From Paenibacillus periandrae (lineage in GTDB: Bacteria > Bacillota > Bacilli > Paenibacillales > NBRC-103111): a DNA stretch of 64,000 nt. Every line of letters starts with the position of its first letter. Positions within the stretch are counted from its first letter, which is position 1. Position numbers and translations under genes: made by a program. Shown piece by piece: positions 16,059-26,029 of this stretch. The stretch covers positions 1 through 64,000 of the forward strand of contig NZ_JAJNMU010000034.1 in the NCBI RefSeq assembly GCF_022458865.1, read 5' to 3'. The notes under the pieces were generated by a model, which had not been told where the DNA came from, did not search any database, and was given only the letters and a program-made list of their open reading frames with translations.

Positions 16059-16394
16059 TTATAGAAGCAGTTGTGCAATCCAGGCTGCATCGGCGACATC
16101 CGTTTTACGCCCGGGTACGTTTTTGATACGTCGAGCATTCGCTAGAATAAGCGTAAATTGCTCCTCAAAAATGTTCCAAACTGGTTTCCAATACACCCCC
16201 GTGCTCTCCATGGCAACGTGCGTACACTCCCAGTTATTCAACCAATTGTAGAGGGCCAGCAGTCCCTTGGTCGTCGTGGAAAAGGTACGAATTTCTTGCT
16301 TAGGTTTGCGATCTAATTCCCCATACAGAACACAGGCGACTACTGTTTCTTGGTGGACATCAAGCCCAGCACATCTTTCTAAGATTGCTTCCAT
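16059..16394 (-). pseudogene. IS110-family transposase, N-terminal fragment
   Basis: Starts MEAILERCAGLDVHQETVVACVL (DEDD RuvC-like domain, first Asp in GLDVH), continues CTHVAMESTGVYWKP and ends PGRKTDVADAAWIAQLL. Only about 112 of roughly 400 residues remain; the C-terminal Tnp_20 domain is gone. Bases 16395-16714 upstream resemble the untranslated left end of such elements and hold no gene. Confidence 0.85.
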
Positions 16395-16714
16395 CCCACA
16401 TATCACTCCTGAAATAGTTTAAGTGATGCAGGTCATGTACCCTCAGAGTAAAAGAGTTTTTATACACGTGCTCTCAGCAACAATTGGCGGTGCTTGCGGG
16501 ATACAGTCGGCCGGTTTGGGACTCAGAGTTTTCCTACCAAAAAAGTCTCGGCCTGTGACCTGCAGTTCCATTATGGAACATACAGATTCACAAGCCAAGA
16601 CATTTTCATTCATGGTGGTGGCCGTCAGGCCATGTTAGTTTGGGACACTCTCTTTGCTTGTTGATCAATATTGGGTTTCATTTGCTCTTCTCCTGTTTCT
16701 TACGCTCCCATCTT

Positions 16715-19666
16715 TTACTGCGGTAGCATGTAATTGATGTGCTGAATCAATACATCAGCAGCCTTTGCAGACAGATTACCGTTCTCCTGCTGATTTTTCA
16801 CGAATTGCAGCAGATCGTTCACATGCTTAAATGCTTGTTTGTCATGGCCCTTGGAAAGCTGGGATTCGGCTTGCTCCAGCTTCGCCATAAGGGATTGGCC
16901 TATCCCGCCATTCTTGATTTGCCCGTCACGGACAAACTGTCCAATTATCGTACGGATCGTCTCGAAGCTTGTGCCAATCTGGAAGCTGAAGCTTTGCTCG
17001 GTTTTATTGCTGGCTTGATCGGTTACACGGTAGCTCACCGTATGCGAACCGATAGCAATTTGAGAGGTGGGAATGGTTTCGGTCAACCCTATTTTCTTTC
17101 CGTCCAGAAAAAGCTTAATTTGATCTATGCCTGATAATCCGTCACTTGCCTTAAGCTCGAAGCTTAGATTGGTACCTGACTTTACATCATGAATGGGCTG
17201 TCCTGATTCCGTTAGCGTAACAACGGGTGCCGATTTATCGATGGAAACTGCCACTGACTGCTCCGCTTCCGTGTTGCCTGCTGCATCTATGGAATAGAAC
17301 TTAAGCGTATTGATGCCCTCCGTATGAATGGTAACCGGAGTTGTATACGTCGTCCACCCACTATTGTTAAGATTTAAATGTGTCACGGAAGCTCCGATTT
17401 TAGTGTCATAAGCTGATAACGTAACGGTAACATCCCTCGAAAACCAGCCATTCGGATTTGCAGTTTCAGACAACTGATAGGTAGTAACTGGTGCGACTGT
17501 ATCGGCTGAGAAATCACTTAATCCTCTTGGCTTCAGCTGATAGATTCCTTTAAAGATCGAAGAAATGCCGCCAATGGTTACCACCTGTCCCTCGTGGTAG
17601 GGAAATGCAGTTTGGTTAAGTCCGGTACGTCCATCTACGCGTACATGGATCGTAGTTGGACCGGAAACGGCATCAAATTCAAAAGATCCCGTCGGTGCTG
17701 CGCTGACCATATTTTTAATGATTACATTTGGTAATTCGACCAATTGGCCTTGATTCGTTTCCGATAGGGAGGTTACAACTTGTTTAGCGGGCAGAGCCGC
17801 GGTTCCCGTCTTTTTAATTGCAATTGGGCTGGTCAATTCCAGTTCACCGTTAAATAACGCTGTCGGTGCGGAGACCGAGAGAAGATCTCCTTGATGAAAC
17901 CCTGCTTGGCTCTGAAACACGTAGATGCCTCCACTTGCATCCTGCAGGTAAAATGCTTGTCCGCCGAAGGAGCCAGGCTCCGTGGTGACTACTCCTTCTA
18001 CGGTAACCGTAGTGCCCGCCGTCTTCGATCGTGCTTCCGCTACGGAAATTTTAGCCGGTATGACCGGACCGTCTGGCGGAAGTGGTTCAGCCGCAACATT
18101 GGCAAGCGTAACGGATTCGGTTTTCAGGTTCGTACTGCCTTGCCTGAAACGAAGATTAGCCGCTCCCTCCGAACCCGGCTTTACTCGAAGAGTTACATCT
18201 TTATAGGCATGACCCGTGCTATTGGCAGTTAAAGTAAAAGCGCTGCTGTATCCATAGCTTGTCGGCCAAGTGCCATCCGAATTCTGCACTATGGCGACCT
18301 GTGTGCCTCCCGTTAAATAAATACCCAGAGAAAACCCTGAAAGTGTGGCGCCTGGAGCCAAGTTATCAGCGGTTACTCTAATTTGAAATTCCTGTGCATT
18401 CGGCAGTTGGGCTTGTTTAACGAAGCCGTATGCCGGATTTGCTGCAGCCGTGGGACCACCATACGAACCTGGTTTAAACGTAGAAGCATCCCACCATTTA
18501 TATCCGGCGGCGGGTGCGGCCCACGGTTCTGCCTGCGGCTCTGTGGAATTTACCGGCAACTCAGCTGCGGATAGTACCGTCGGCTGGTCAAGCTGCAGCC
18601 CGTTTACTTGCGATAAGGAAGTATAGCTTTCCTTCTTGGCAAGCCAATTCACCGTATTCACAAGCAGTGCTGCATCGTTCTGTTCCTTAAAGCCGTCATA
18701 CGTGGTTTTGGATTGGCCCGTTTCTTCGCGGAGGTATTTGGGCGTTGCATCCTCAACCGGGGATGAATCCCCGATGAACGCCGCTTTGCCCGCCCCGACT
18801 TTGGCCACCGCAGCATACGGCCCTTCAGCTATGCCTCCGCCATTGTATACGCCCTGATCCACGGCATTAGGCCAAGCTTCATTCGTCTGAGGCAAATATA
18901 CGATGCCCTTGGCCTTTGTCGGATCGATGATGGCAAGAGTCGAGCCGGCGTGCATAGCCACCGTTGATACGCCACTTGTAATTCCGAACGCTTGCTCCGG
19001 CGCTACAATCTGATCCGTAATAATATCCCCCAGGGCATTATAACGGAAGCGCACACCGAAGTTCGTTGCCAGCCAGTCTGAGCTCGCAATCTCCTGCATA
19101 AGAGACGAGCTGCGCTCTTCACTGCTCATACCTTTCGCGGGATCTTCCCAAGCGCCGCGACGGTAGCCATTAAAAACCTCGGAAGCGTCCCACCGGTTTT
19201 TATTACGGTCCGCATTATAGTGGTCGGCGATGAAGAAAATGCTGCCCCCACTATTCACATACTGCAGCAAGGCATTTTGCTCACTTATTTTATAAGGAAT
19301 ATTAGCTTCTCCAATAACTAAAACATGATAATCCTTTAGATCGTCAAAGGTAATAGGGGTCGATTTACGAAGCTCTTTCACGTCGTAGCCACTGCTTGCA
19401 AGTCCATTTGCAAAATCGGAGAACCCCCCGTCAATCACCCAATCCGCCGCACCCGCCGTTTGACCGTGAGTGTTGTCGAATAGTATTTTTTTGCCTGCAT
19501 TCTCGTTCACCACTTTAGCTGCAATAAAAGGTGCCGGATCGCTTGGCCCTTCAGCATAGACAGGGGTAAATCCGCCGCTAAGCCCCGCCGGTAAAGGGAG
19601 TATCAGTGATAGAGTGAGTACAGTTTTGACCAGTATTGACTTCATTGCTCCCGTTTTCTTCAACAT
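16715..19666 (-). CDS. Large secreted multidomain protein (DUF4350-like, DUF5689/OB, Big-like, FIVAR-like)
   Basis: 983 residues from ATG 19666, with AGGAGGGAATTT before it. A Sec signal peptide ends near VYAEGPSDP. Domains: a glutamine-amidotransferase-like DUF4350 region (about 55-340: GKKILFDNTHGQTAGA, LVIGEAN, GSIFFIADHYNADRNKNRW, AAFIGDSSPVED); a carbohydrate-binding-like beta region (about 395-530); an OB-fold DUF5689/YhcR-like region (about 545-730: ISVEARS-type start, GVVTTEPGSFGGQAFYLQD, GIYQLKPR); two Ig-like OmpL47-type repeats (735-900); and a C-terminal helical FIVAR-like repeat. The overall plan matches Paenibacillus extracellular nucleic-acid or cell-wall proteins, but no nuclease active site is seen. 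Likely monocistronic. Confidence 0.7.
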   Translation of the reverse strand: MLKKTGAMKSILVKTVLTLSLILPLPAGLSGGFTPVYAEGPSDPAPFIAAKVVNENAGKKILFDNTHGQTAGAADWVIDGGFSDFANGLASSGYDVKELRKSTPITFDDLKDYHVLVIGEANIPYKISEQNALLQYVNSGGSIFFIADHYNADRNKNRWDASEVFNGYRRGAWEDPAKGMSSEERSSSLMQEIASSDWLATNFGVRFRYNALGDIITDQIVAPEQAFGITSGVSTVAMHAGSTLAIIDPTKAKGIVYLPQTNEAWPNAVDQGVYNGGGIAEGPYAAVAKVGAGKAAFIGDSSPVEDATPKYLREETGQSKTTYDGFKEQNDAALLVNTVNWLAKKESYTSLSQVNGLQLDQPTVLSAAELPVNSTEPQAEPWAAPAAGYKWWDASTFKPGSYGGPTAAANPAYGFVKQAQLPNAQEFQIRVTADNLAPGATLSGFSLGIYLTGGTQVAIVQNSDGTWPTSYGYSSAFTLTANSTGHAYKDVTLRVKPGSEGAANLRFRQGSTNLKTESVTLANVAAEPLPPDGPVIPAKISVAEARSKTAGTTVTVEGVVTTEPGSFGGQAFYLQDASGGIYVFQSQAGFHQGDLLSVSAPTALFNGELELTSPIAIKKTGTAALPAKQVVTSLSETNQGQLVELPNVIIKNMVSAAPTGSFEFDAVSGPTTIHVRVDGRTGLNQTAFPYHEGQVVTIGGISSIFKGIYQLKPRGLSDFSADTVAPVTTYQLSETANPNGWFSRDVTVTLSAYDTKIGASVTHLNLNNSGWTTYTTPVTIHTEGINTLKFYSIDAAGNTEAEQSVAVSIDKSAPVVTLTESGQPIHDVKSGTNLSFELKASDGLSGIDQIKLFLDGKKIGLTETIPTSQIAIGSHTVSYRVTDQASNKTEQSFSFQIGTSFETIRTIIGQFVRDGQIKNGGIGQSLMAKLEQAESQLSKGHDKQAFKHVNDLLQFVKNQQENGNLSAKAADVLIQHINYMLPQ

Positions 19667-20315
19667 AAATTCCCTCCTGTATTCTTCGTTTGGTTTATTG
19701 CCTTCGTAAATCTACTCATCAAAGCATTCGTAAATCTACCCAATTATTGTACCATTGGTAGAAGACTATTTAGATTAACTTTCTGTAAATAGCGGCAGTG
19801 GCCTCCTCCATAACTCACGGGGTAGGGTTCCTTAGCCTGCTTATTTACTCATGATGTTGATTGTCTCTGAAGCCGGTACCCACTGGACCCTGGAGCCAAG
19901 CGATTCCACAAGAAAGCGGACGGGAGTATTCATGCTGAACGTAAGAAATTCGGATTAAAAACACACACCCAAATTCTCTAGATGATTTTTAGGGTTAATT
20001 CGGGGACTGGTAAAATAGTGTAAAAGAACGGGATTCCTACACGTTACGAACAAAGATAGCGATCGGAGAACTGGTTGGTATCATAAGCGTGTTGGTGACG
20101 ATTTTGGCTATTACTCTAACGACTGACAAAAGTGCACCTAGAGGAAAAGATATTATTCCCGCAAAATTTATTGGATGCACTTACTCTTTTGCAAGACTTA
20201 GTGCTTGCGAAAAGAAGGTATGATGCAGAACGTAATATGGGGAAACCCATAGGTGGAATGACTACAAGCTGATTTCGGCTATGTAGGACATCCATTTATA
20301 ATTAGGGGGTAAGAG
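19667..20315. other. Intergenic stretch with a possible degraded membrane-protein fragment
   Basis: No full gene. On the plus strand about 20009-20222 reads LRTKIAIGELVGIISVLVTIL then TTDKSAPRGKD to TGA at 20220-20222: one hydrophobic helix with a short tail. It has no start codon with a ribosome binding site, so it is probably a remnant. Confidence 0.35.
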
Positions 20316-20774
20316 ATGAGAAAAATTTTCTACTCATCACTGATTGTACTAGTAATGGTATCGGTAGGGTGGATTTTTTTTACAAGAAATATGGATAACA
20401 AATCTATCGGACCATTAATTAATGCCTTCTACAATGTTTTTATTGCAAAAGACTATTCAAATATGTATAAATACACAGATTTCAGTGGTTATTCTCAAAA
20501 CCCTATTTTAACAAATGAAGAGAAAGCGAGTTTGGCACATGGTTTATTAAATAATGATAGACATTGGTATGGAGAAATTAAGAGATACGATATAAAAAGT
20601 ATTATGTGGACAGGAATAAACAAAAGAATTGCCACAGTTGCCGTAATAACACTGAATGGATACGGCTATGAACAAACCTACTATGATAAAGTTATTATAG
20701 AAAAAAAGGAAACAATTTGGCTTATAACAGAGTATAAATCTGGCTCACCATGGAGAACAATGAAAATGCCGTAA
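20316..20774 (+). CDS. Membrane-anchored hypothetical protein
   Basis: 152 residues with ribosome binding site TTAGGGGGTAAGAG. An N-terminal hydrophobic anchor or signal (MRKIFYSSLIVLVMVSVGWIFF) is followed by INAFYNVFIAKDYSNMYKYTDF, an NTF2/DUF4878-like beginning in which a small helical segment precedes a beta-rich domain. It ends at a terminator. AT-rich compared with neighbours. Function unknown. Confidence 0.6.
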   Translation: MRKIFYSSLIVLVMVSVGWIFFTRNMDNKSIGPLINAFYNVFIAKDYSNMYKYTDFSGYSQNPILTNEEKASLAHGLLNNDRHWYGEIKRYDIKSIMWTGINKRIATVAVITLNGYGYEQTYYDKVIIEKKETIWLITEYKSGSPWRTMKMP

Positions 20775-20856
20775 GGTATTACTCAGACTAGACGCAATAC
20801 CAGGGGTAATGCCAGCGTAGCTGACACCACCCGCAAACACATGGATAAAAATGTAA

Positions 20857-20886
20857 GAACCCTCCGCGTCTGGAGAGTTCTTTTTA
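20857..20886 (+). terminator. Rho-independent terminator
   Basis: AGAACCCTCC and GGAGAGTTCT form a stem followed by TTTTTA, about 85 bases after the stop of the 20316 gene. Confidence 0.6.
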
Positions 20887-20990
20887 TGAGTAAGAAATGT
20901 ACCAATTGCAGCCTGTTTGTTAAACTAACGTTCTCTCGTTAGCGTAACATGCAAACCATTAATATGTCTTAATTAGAGGTGTACTGAAGG

Positions 20991-22634
20991 CTAAAGCTGA
21001 ATAAAATTCAAATGTTTCATTCTGTTAAAGACAGATAATACTTCATTAATTCTTGGTAATTCAAGCCATCTTTCGAATCCAGGAAAAAAGGAAGAAAATA
21101 CAGTATCTAAGCCTTCCCTTTCCATATCTTTAAGAGCTTTATTAATCTTTTCTTGAATAAAGATTACGCTATCCTGATTACTTATAGCGAGTTTTCGAAT
21201 CAAAAAGGCAATAGCTACAAGTTGGGCGTTTGATGTGATATTGTAAAGCCCTCTGATATCAATTTGTTCATCACCTATCACGATATATTCCATGGTTGAA
21301 ACCATCAGCTTTTCTGTACCACTTCCCTGTGGATAGCTCGAAAAGCGATCTGCGCTAATTTTTCTTTCTATCTCCCAATTTGTAAAGGGAATACGTTCGC
21401 ATGGTTTGTCGTGTTCGCATAAACTTTTTGCTTCCTGCGTAACGTTTTTTGGCACGAAATTGTCCAACAGGATAATTTGATCGGCAACGGATAAAAATTC
21501 ACCGCTTCCTCCAATGACCAAGACGGAAGAAACGCCGACAGATTCATAAAGCTCCCTAACACGTTCCGTAAAAGGTGTAATAGGTTCACGTTTGATTAAT
21601 GAACGCATCTTGATGTCTTGTATCATAAAATTCGTGGCACTTCTGTCTTCATCAATAAGAAGAAGCTTACACCCGTAGTCGATTGCCTCCATAATATTCG
21701 CTGCTTGCGATGTGGAACCTGAGGCGTAGTCAGTTGAAAACTGTTCAGCCGAACCATTAGGTATCCATTTTATGAAAGGCGTGATATTGATATTTTTTAT
21801 TGAACGACCTTCCTCAGCCGATATTTCCATTGCGGTTTGGTCTGTAATCACTAATTCTCGTCCGTCGCCTAGGCTGTGATTGTATATCCCCGAATTTAGC
21901 GCATCCAACATTGTGCTTTTACCCGAATAGCCGCCGCCAGTGATGACGGTCACACCACGTTTTATTCCCATCCCTCTAAAACCAAAAATTTCAATTTCAA
22001 TATCTTCCGGAGATGTAAAAGGCAGTGCACCCTCCAGTGGACTGCTATTGTCTTTATTTCTTGGTAAAATGCTGCCATTGGCAATAAATGCACAATAATC
22101 ACTGGATTTCAGCCATTCGCGAATCAAATTTTGTTTATTTTCCAATTCGACGGCAGCATTTAATTTGATGTGATCAAACCCTGAAATTAACTCCTCCACT
22201 TTTTTTGGAAGCATTTTGCAGAGCATACGCATAGCCTTATCGTTGTTCTTAAATGGGAGTTGGACTGTAATCATTAAGCACAAATACCATTTTTCTGAAA
22301 AGCTTTCGACAAACGATGCATTACGTTTTAACACCACATTCGTTGGGCGGAAACAATAAAATGCACCATTTTCCTTATCAGAACGTGACCGGTTATAAAT
22401 CAATTTATTTAATGCTTCAATATGATTAACCCATTCTCTTAATGCAAAATCGGAGAGAACAACTGGATTCGTTTCGTCTAAGCCGAGACGGTCAAAAGGT
22501 ATTTTTATGGTGATACATGGTTTATCCAAAGTGAGTTTATGCGTCCGTTCAATATAATAAGCAACATCATTATACCAATAGGTTGGGTCAGATATCGTAC
22601 CACCATCATCCAAGTATGAACCTTCATAAATCAT
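20991..22634 (-). CDS. ABC-class P-loop ATPase (COG3044 / MRB1590-like)
   Basis: 547 residues. A helical/beta N-terminal region is followed by the nucleotide-binding domain: EIFGFRGMGIKRGVTVITGGGYSGKSTMLDAL (Walker A GGGYSGKST, about residue 230), KLLLIDEDRSATNFM (Walker B with catalytic Glu-Asp), and VLVIGGSGEFLSVADQIILLD (switch region). This is the COG3044 family of predicted ABC-class ATPases whose crystal-structure relatives bind RNA or nucleotides; the bacterial role is unknown. It starts at 22634 without a strong ribosome binding site and is monocistronic. Confidence 0.8.
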   Translation of the reverse strand: MIYEGSYLDDGGTISDPTYWYNDVAYYIERTHKLTLDKPCITIKIPFDRLGLDETNPVVLSDFALREWVNHIEALNKLIYNRSRSDKENGAFYCFRPTNVVLKRNASFVESFSEKWYLCLMITVQLPFKNNDKAMRMLCKMLPKKVEELISGFDHIKLNAAVELENKQNLIREWLKSSDYCAFIANGSILPRNKDNSSPLEGALPFTSPEDIEIEIFGFRGMGIKRGVTVITGGGYSGKSTMLDALNSGIYNHSLGDGRELVITDQTAMEISAEEGRSIKNINITPFIKWIPNGSAEQFSTDYASGSTSQAANIMEAIDYGCKLLLIDEDRSATNFMIQDIKMRSLIKREPITPFTERVRELYESVGVSSVLVIGGSGEFLSVADQIILLDNFVPKNVTQEAKSLCEHDKPCERIPFTNWEIERKISADRFSSYPQGSGTEKLMVSTMEYIVIGDEQIDIRGLYNITSNAQLVAIAFLIRKLAISNQDSVIFIQEKINKALKDMEREGLDTVFSSFFPGFERWLELPRINEVLSVFNRMKHLNFIQL

Positions 22635-23005
22635 ACCGTAAGTTGACTGATCGGATTGTAATGATCGAAAATATTGAGCGAGTCTTTTAATAAAACATCA
22701 TCCTTTCATATTTGGAAAGAGGTGAATAACGGAAACAAGTGCCGAAGTTGAAAACGATATCTCAAGAAGGGGGACCCTTATCCTTTGGAACAAGGCAACG
22801 ACAAAACGTATCATCGCCCACTAATCTCCAGTTATGAACCTGCTCAAACTTAAACCGGCACTGTTTGAAATTTTCCACGAAAAATGAATTCCAGCCTAGG
22901 TAATTCAAGTTCAATTACTTATTCCCCCAAACGATTAAATCCCGAGCAATTTCAAAATAAAACCACTATTGTTGCCTTGACCAATCTTATTGACTAAAAA
23001 AAATA
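22635..23005. other. Intergenic region, no gene seen
   Basis: About 370 bases upstream of the COG3044 ATPase without a supported coding frame. Confidence 0.5.
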
Positions 23006-23031
23006 ACAGCCACTCCCTGAGTGGCTGTCAT
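23003..23031 (-). terminator. Strong terminator on the minus strand
   Basis: ACAGCCACTC (23006-23015) pairs with GAGTGGCTGT (23019-23028). On the minus strand it is followed by a run of eight Ts. Confidence 0.65.
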
Positions 23032-23074
23032 AAACAGGAAAGAAAACCTAAACTTTCCTTCTGTCTAAATATAA

Positions 23075-23104
23075 AAGCCCTGAGGGGAATCCTACCCTCA
23101 GAGC
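23075..23104 (-). terminator. Terminator of the 15-residue peptide transcript
   Basis: Minus strand: GCTCTGAGGG, loop, CCCTCAGGGC, then TTTTATAT. It lies about 23 bases after the peptide stop. Confidence 0.6.
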
Positions 23105-23126
23105 CTAATGAATTCGTAAAAAGTAG

Positions 23127-23174
23127 CTAAAAAACAATATGAGGATAGGACGTATATGTTGTTTTTGTTTTCAT
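23127..23174 (-). CDS. 15-residue peptide with strong RBS
   Basis: ATG at 23174 with CGAGGTGAGGACA upstream. The peptide is MKTKTTYTSYPHIVF, followed immediately by TAG and then a terminator. The TATGAT at about 23216-23221 on the minus strand could be its -10. The compact promoter-peptide-terminator arrangement suggests a real mini-gene (leader peptide, signal peptide or small toxin). There is no hydrophobic helix, so a membrane toxin is unlikely. Confidence 0.4.
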   Translation of the reverse strand: MKTKTTYTSYPHIVF

Positions 23175-23309
23175 TGTCCTCACCTCGTTACGATTTATTA
23201 TTACAGCAACAGAATCATAACATAAAGTTCACCCACAATAAAGGGAAAGATTAATTATATTTAACTCAAACCCTGAAACATTCCGTATTCATGTTAAAGT
23301 AATCTCCCG

Positions 23310-24830
23310 TTAGTCATACATGCAGCGCAAGCGCTGCACCACAGATGATGAAAATGGGTCGAAGAATCCGTCAATACTGCTACTATGGCTGGGAGAGGAA
23401 GGTCGATGAGCTATGGTGCGTTAGAGCCCATCCGTTAGTCTGACTCCAACGATCACGGTGCATCACAGATTGTCGCTCCCTTTCGGGAAGCACTCATGGG
23501 AGACTAATCCTACTCTGATTTTTGCACCAGCCTCTACTCTGATTGAGCCATAGAGAGGATGTTTTTAAGATGGAAGTTGTCATTGAACGAGCATGCGGTA
23601 TGGATATTCATAAGGACAACATTACAGCATGTATTCTTACGTCGAAGGGAAAGGAGATTCAAACGTTTTCAACTAAAACTGTGTTTCTGTTACAACTAAT
23701 CGATTGGATTAAACAACATGAATGTACTCACGTTGCTATGGAAAGCACAGGGGTATTTTGGAAGCCTATTGTCAATCTATTAGAAGCTGAAGGAATTGAA
23801 TTTTTAGTGGTCAATGCTCAGCATATGAAAGCACTGCCTGGACGTAAAACAGATGTTAAGGATTCAGAATGGATTGCAAAGCTTCTTCGTCATGGGTTAC
23901 TCAAAGCAAGTTTTATTCCGGATCGCAATCAACGGGAGCTTCGAGAGCTGGTTCGGTATCGTCGTAGTATCATTGAAGAAAGAGCAAGACAACACAATCG
24001 AATTCAAAAAGTGCTAGAAGGAGCAAATATTAAGCTCGGCTCTGTTGTGTCAGATATTATGGGCGTTTCTTCTCGTGATATGCTGCGTGCCATTGCAGAT
24101 GGTGAAGATGATCCCGAAAAACTAGTGAGCTTCGCTAGACGCACCCTGAAGCGAAAAAAGGACGAACTTGAATTGGCTCTTCAAGGCTATGTAAACCCTC
24201 ACCAGCGTCTGATGATTAAAACCATCTTAACTCACATTGATTTTTTAAGTGAACAAGTTGAAGTACTCGATCAGGAAGTTGCTATGCGGGTAGAATCGTT
24301 TCATGAAGATGTTGAACGTTTAGATTCAATCCCTGGTATAGCCACTCGAATGGCAGAACAAATCTTAGCGGAAATCGGGACGAACATTAAGAAGCAGTTT
24401 CCGAGTGCAGCACATTTATGCTCATGGGCAGGACTCGTACCTGGACATAACGAAAGTGCAGGAAAAAGGAAATCTACCAAAGCCAAGAACGGAAACAAAT
24501 ATCTGAAATCTGCCTTAGTTGAAGCAGCCCATTCTGTTGCAGCGTCAAAAAACTATCTCGGTGCCATGTATAGACGTACAGCCACACGAAAAGGAAAAAA
24601 ACGAGCAGCCATAAATGTGGCTCATGCTATGTTAAGAATTTCCTTCTATCTTTTAACACGTAAGGAAATGTATGTAGACTTAGGTGAAGATTATTTTGAC
24701 AAACAAAAGCAACAATCTATTGTAAAGTACGCAATACGACGCCTAGAAAACTTAGGTTATTCTGTGACTATTACTGGAGCTTCCTAAATTCTTCAAGTTA
24801 CCATTTTTTTATCCCAGGCGCTGCACTCTT
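23310..24830 (+). mobile_element. Complete IS110-family insertion sequence
   Basis: A transposase gene flanked by non-coding ends that share GCAGCG/CGCTGC sequences: CATGCAGCGCAAGCGCTGCACC on the left (about 23320) and CCAGGCGCTGCACTC on the right (about 24814). The exact ends are not defined, since IS110 elements lack classical terminal repeats. On its right it abuts a 5'-truncated glycosidase fragment. Confidence 0.6.
23570..24787 (+). CDS. IS110-family transposase, intact
   Basis: 405 residues from ATG 23570 (GAGAGGATG upstream). The N-terminal DEDD/RuvC-like domain has GMDIHKDNITACIL and ESTGVFWKP, then PGRKTDVKDSEWIAKLLRHGLL. The C-terminal Tnp_20 domain has LDSIPGIATRMAEQILAEIG, CSWAGLVPGHNESAGKRKSTKAKNGNKYLKSALVEAA, carrying the catalytic serine region (ESAGK). 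Full length for the family and the only transposase in the window that looks functional. Confidence 0.9.
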   Translation: MEVVIERACGMDIHKDNITACILTSKGKEIQTFSTKTVFLLQLIDWIKQHECTHVAMESTGVFWKPIVNLLEAEGIEFLVVNAQHMKALPGRKTDVKDSEWIAKLLRHGLLKASFIPDRNQRELRELVRYRRSIIEERARQHNRIQKVLEGANIKLGSVVSDIMGVSSRDMLRAIADGEDDPEKLVSFARRTLKRKKDELELALQGYVNPHQRLMIKTILTHIDFLSEQVEVLDQEVAMRVESFHEDVERLDSIPGIATRMAEQILAEIGTNIKKQFPSAAHLCSWAGLVPGHNESAGKRKSTKAKNGNKYLKSALVEAAHSVAASKNYLGAMYRRTATRKGKKRAAINVAHAMLRISFYLLTRKEMYVDLGEDYFDKQKQQSIVKYAIRRLENLGYSVTITGAS

Positions 24831-24950
24831 TTTTAAAAAATGAATGAGCCGCGTCTTATTAACTATTGTCTTTTTAAGTTACTTCGGCTTTATTTTTCAT
24901 GGGAGACTCCTGCGCGATATCCTGAGCGATATGAAAGTCACCGATAATAC

Positions 24951-25514
24951 TATAATAAAATAAGACTTTCCGGAATAAAAAAAGGTCTTAATGAATTGCA
25001 TCTGTCCTGTGAGTATTTAAACCGTATGGAAATAGAAGATTGTTATATTATTGGAGATTTTGGGGTGGATTCGGAAAGAAATATCGTGAATGAGCCTAGA
25101 GTCTTGCGTTTTGGAGATTGGTGCTTACAAGGCTACCCCAATTATCCAGGTAGTATTGTGTACCATTTCGTTTGGGATGCCAATCTGAAAACTAGAGAAA
25201 GGGCTGTCTTGGAGCTAGGAGAATATAATGCGGTGACGGTCGAGGTAAGGGTGAATGGTGTAACTGCTGGCTATGTTCCGTGGCGTGCAGCAAACCGAAT
25301 AGATATCACGGAATACCTGGAGGAAGGTGATAATTCCATTGATATTGAAGTAATGGGCAGCCCGAGAAATCTTTTTGGGCCGTTCCACCAGGTAGAGGGG
25401 CGTAGCATATTTACAAATTCGGGTGCGTTCAGATGTGAAGGAAATGATTCTGTATCGGAATATGTACTGAAACCATACGGGTTATTCGGAATGGTAAGGA
25501 TATGTAAGAAATAG
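24951..25514 (+). pseudogene. Glycoside hydrolase C-terminal jelly-roll fragment
   Basis: Open from about 24951 with no real start: GIKKGLNELHLSCEYLN, VLRFGDWCLQGYPNYPGSIVYHF, RAVLELGEYNAVTVEVRVNGVTAGYVPWRAANRIDITEYLEEGDNSIDIEVMGSPRNLFGPFH. This is the galactose-binding beta-sandwich seen at the end of GH2- or rhamnosidase-like enzymes, with VRVNGxxxGY and NLFGPFH motifs. The catalytic part is missing, probably lost at the adjacent IS110. Confidence 0.65.
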
Positions 25515-25673
25515 GAATGATTGGATGCTACTTATTATGAATGCTCTTAAAGGTGGGGAAGGTTATAAGCGCTAAGAGATAGGAAATAGTTATAAGTCAT
25601 TTTGGGGGAGCAATTCCTAACTCGTTTGGTTACTTCATTACCCTCGTAAGGGCATATGATGTCTTTCAACTAT

Positions 25674-25698
25674 CCCGCCTAACAAGCGGGCTTTTTCG
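25674..25698 (+). terminator. Rho-independent terminator
   Basis: CCCGC (25674-25678) pairs with GCGGG (25686-25690), followed by CTTTTTCG. Confidence 0.55.
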
Positions 25699-25774
25699 TT
25701 TTTCGCTTCCTCTGGATATCGATACATAAAAATTAGTTAAATGCGAAAACTACCTCTGCTAGAGGAGGGATGCG

Positions 25775-25987
25775 ATGCTTAGGAAGTTGTTCGGAAAAAG
25801 AAAAACAAAGAACGTGTACGTGGAGAGACAAAAACAGATTCCTGTAGGAGAAGATAAGCCTTCCACTTCCTTAGATGAGATGACAGGAGAAATATTCAAC
25901 GGCTGCTCAGACGTCGTCTTTCGCGCGATCAGCATTAGCGGTGTAGCACTCAATGGAATATTGTGTCATATTTCGATTCTTTACTGA
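25775..25987 (+). pseudogene. gerA: GerA-family germinant receptor subunit, N-terminal fragment
   Basis: A good ribosome binding site (AGAGGAGGGATGCG) precedes MLRKLFGKRKTKNVYVERQ. Then comes SLDEMTGEIFNGCSDVVFRAISISG, the start of the GerA soluble domain (FxxCSD). Similarity stops around residue 62 and the frame ends at 25987. About 400 downstream residues are missing. Confidence 0.7.
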
Positions 25988-26029
25988 TCGTTCTCAATAT
26001 GTTATATTAATTGAGGGAGGGAGATGGGA

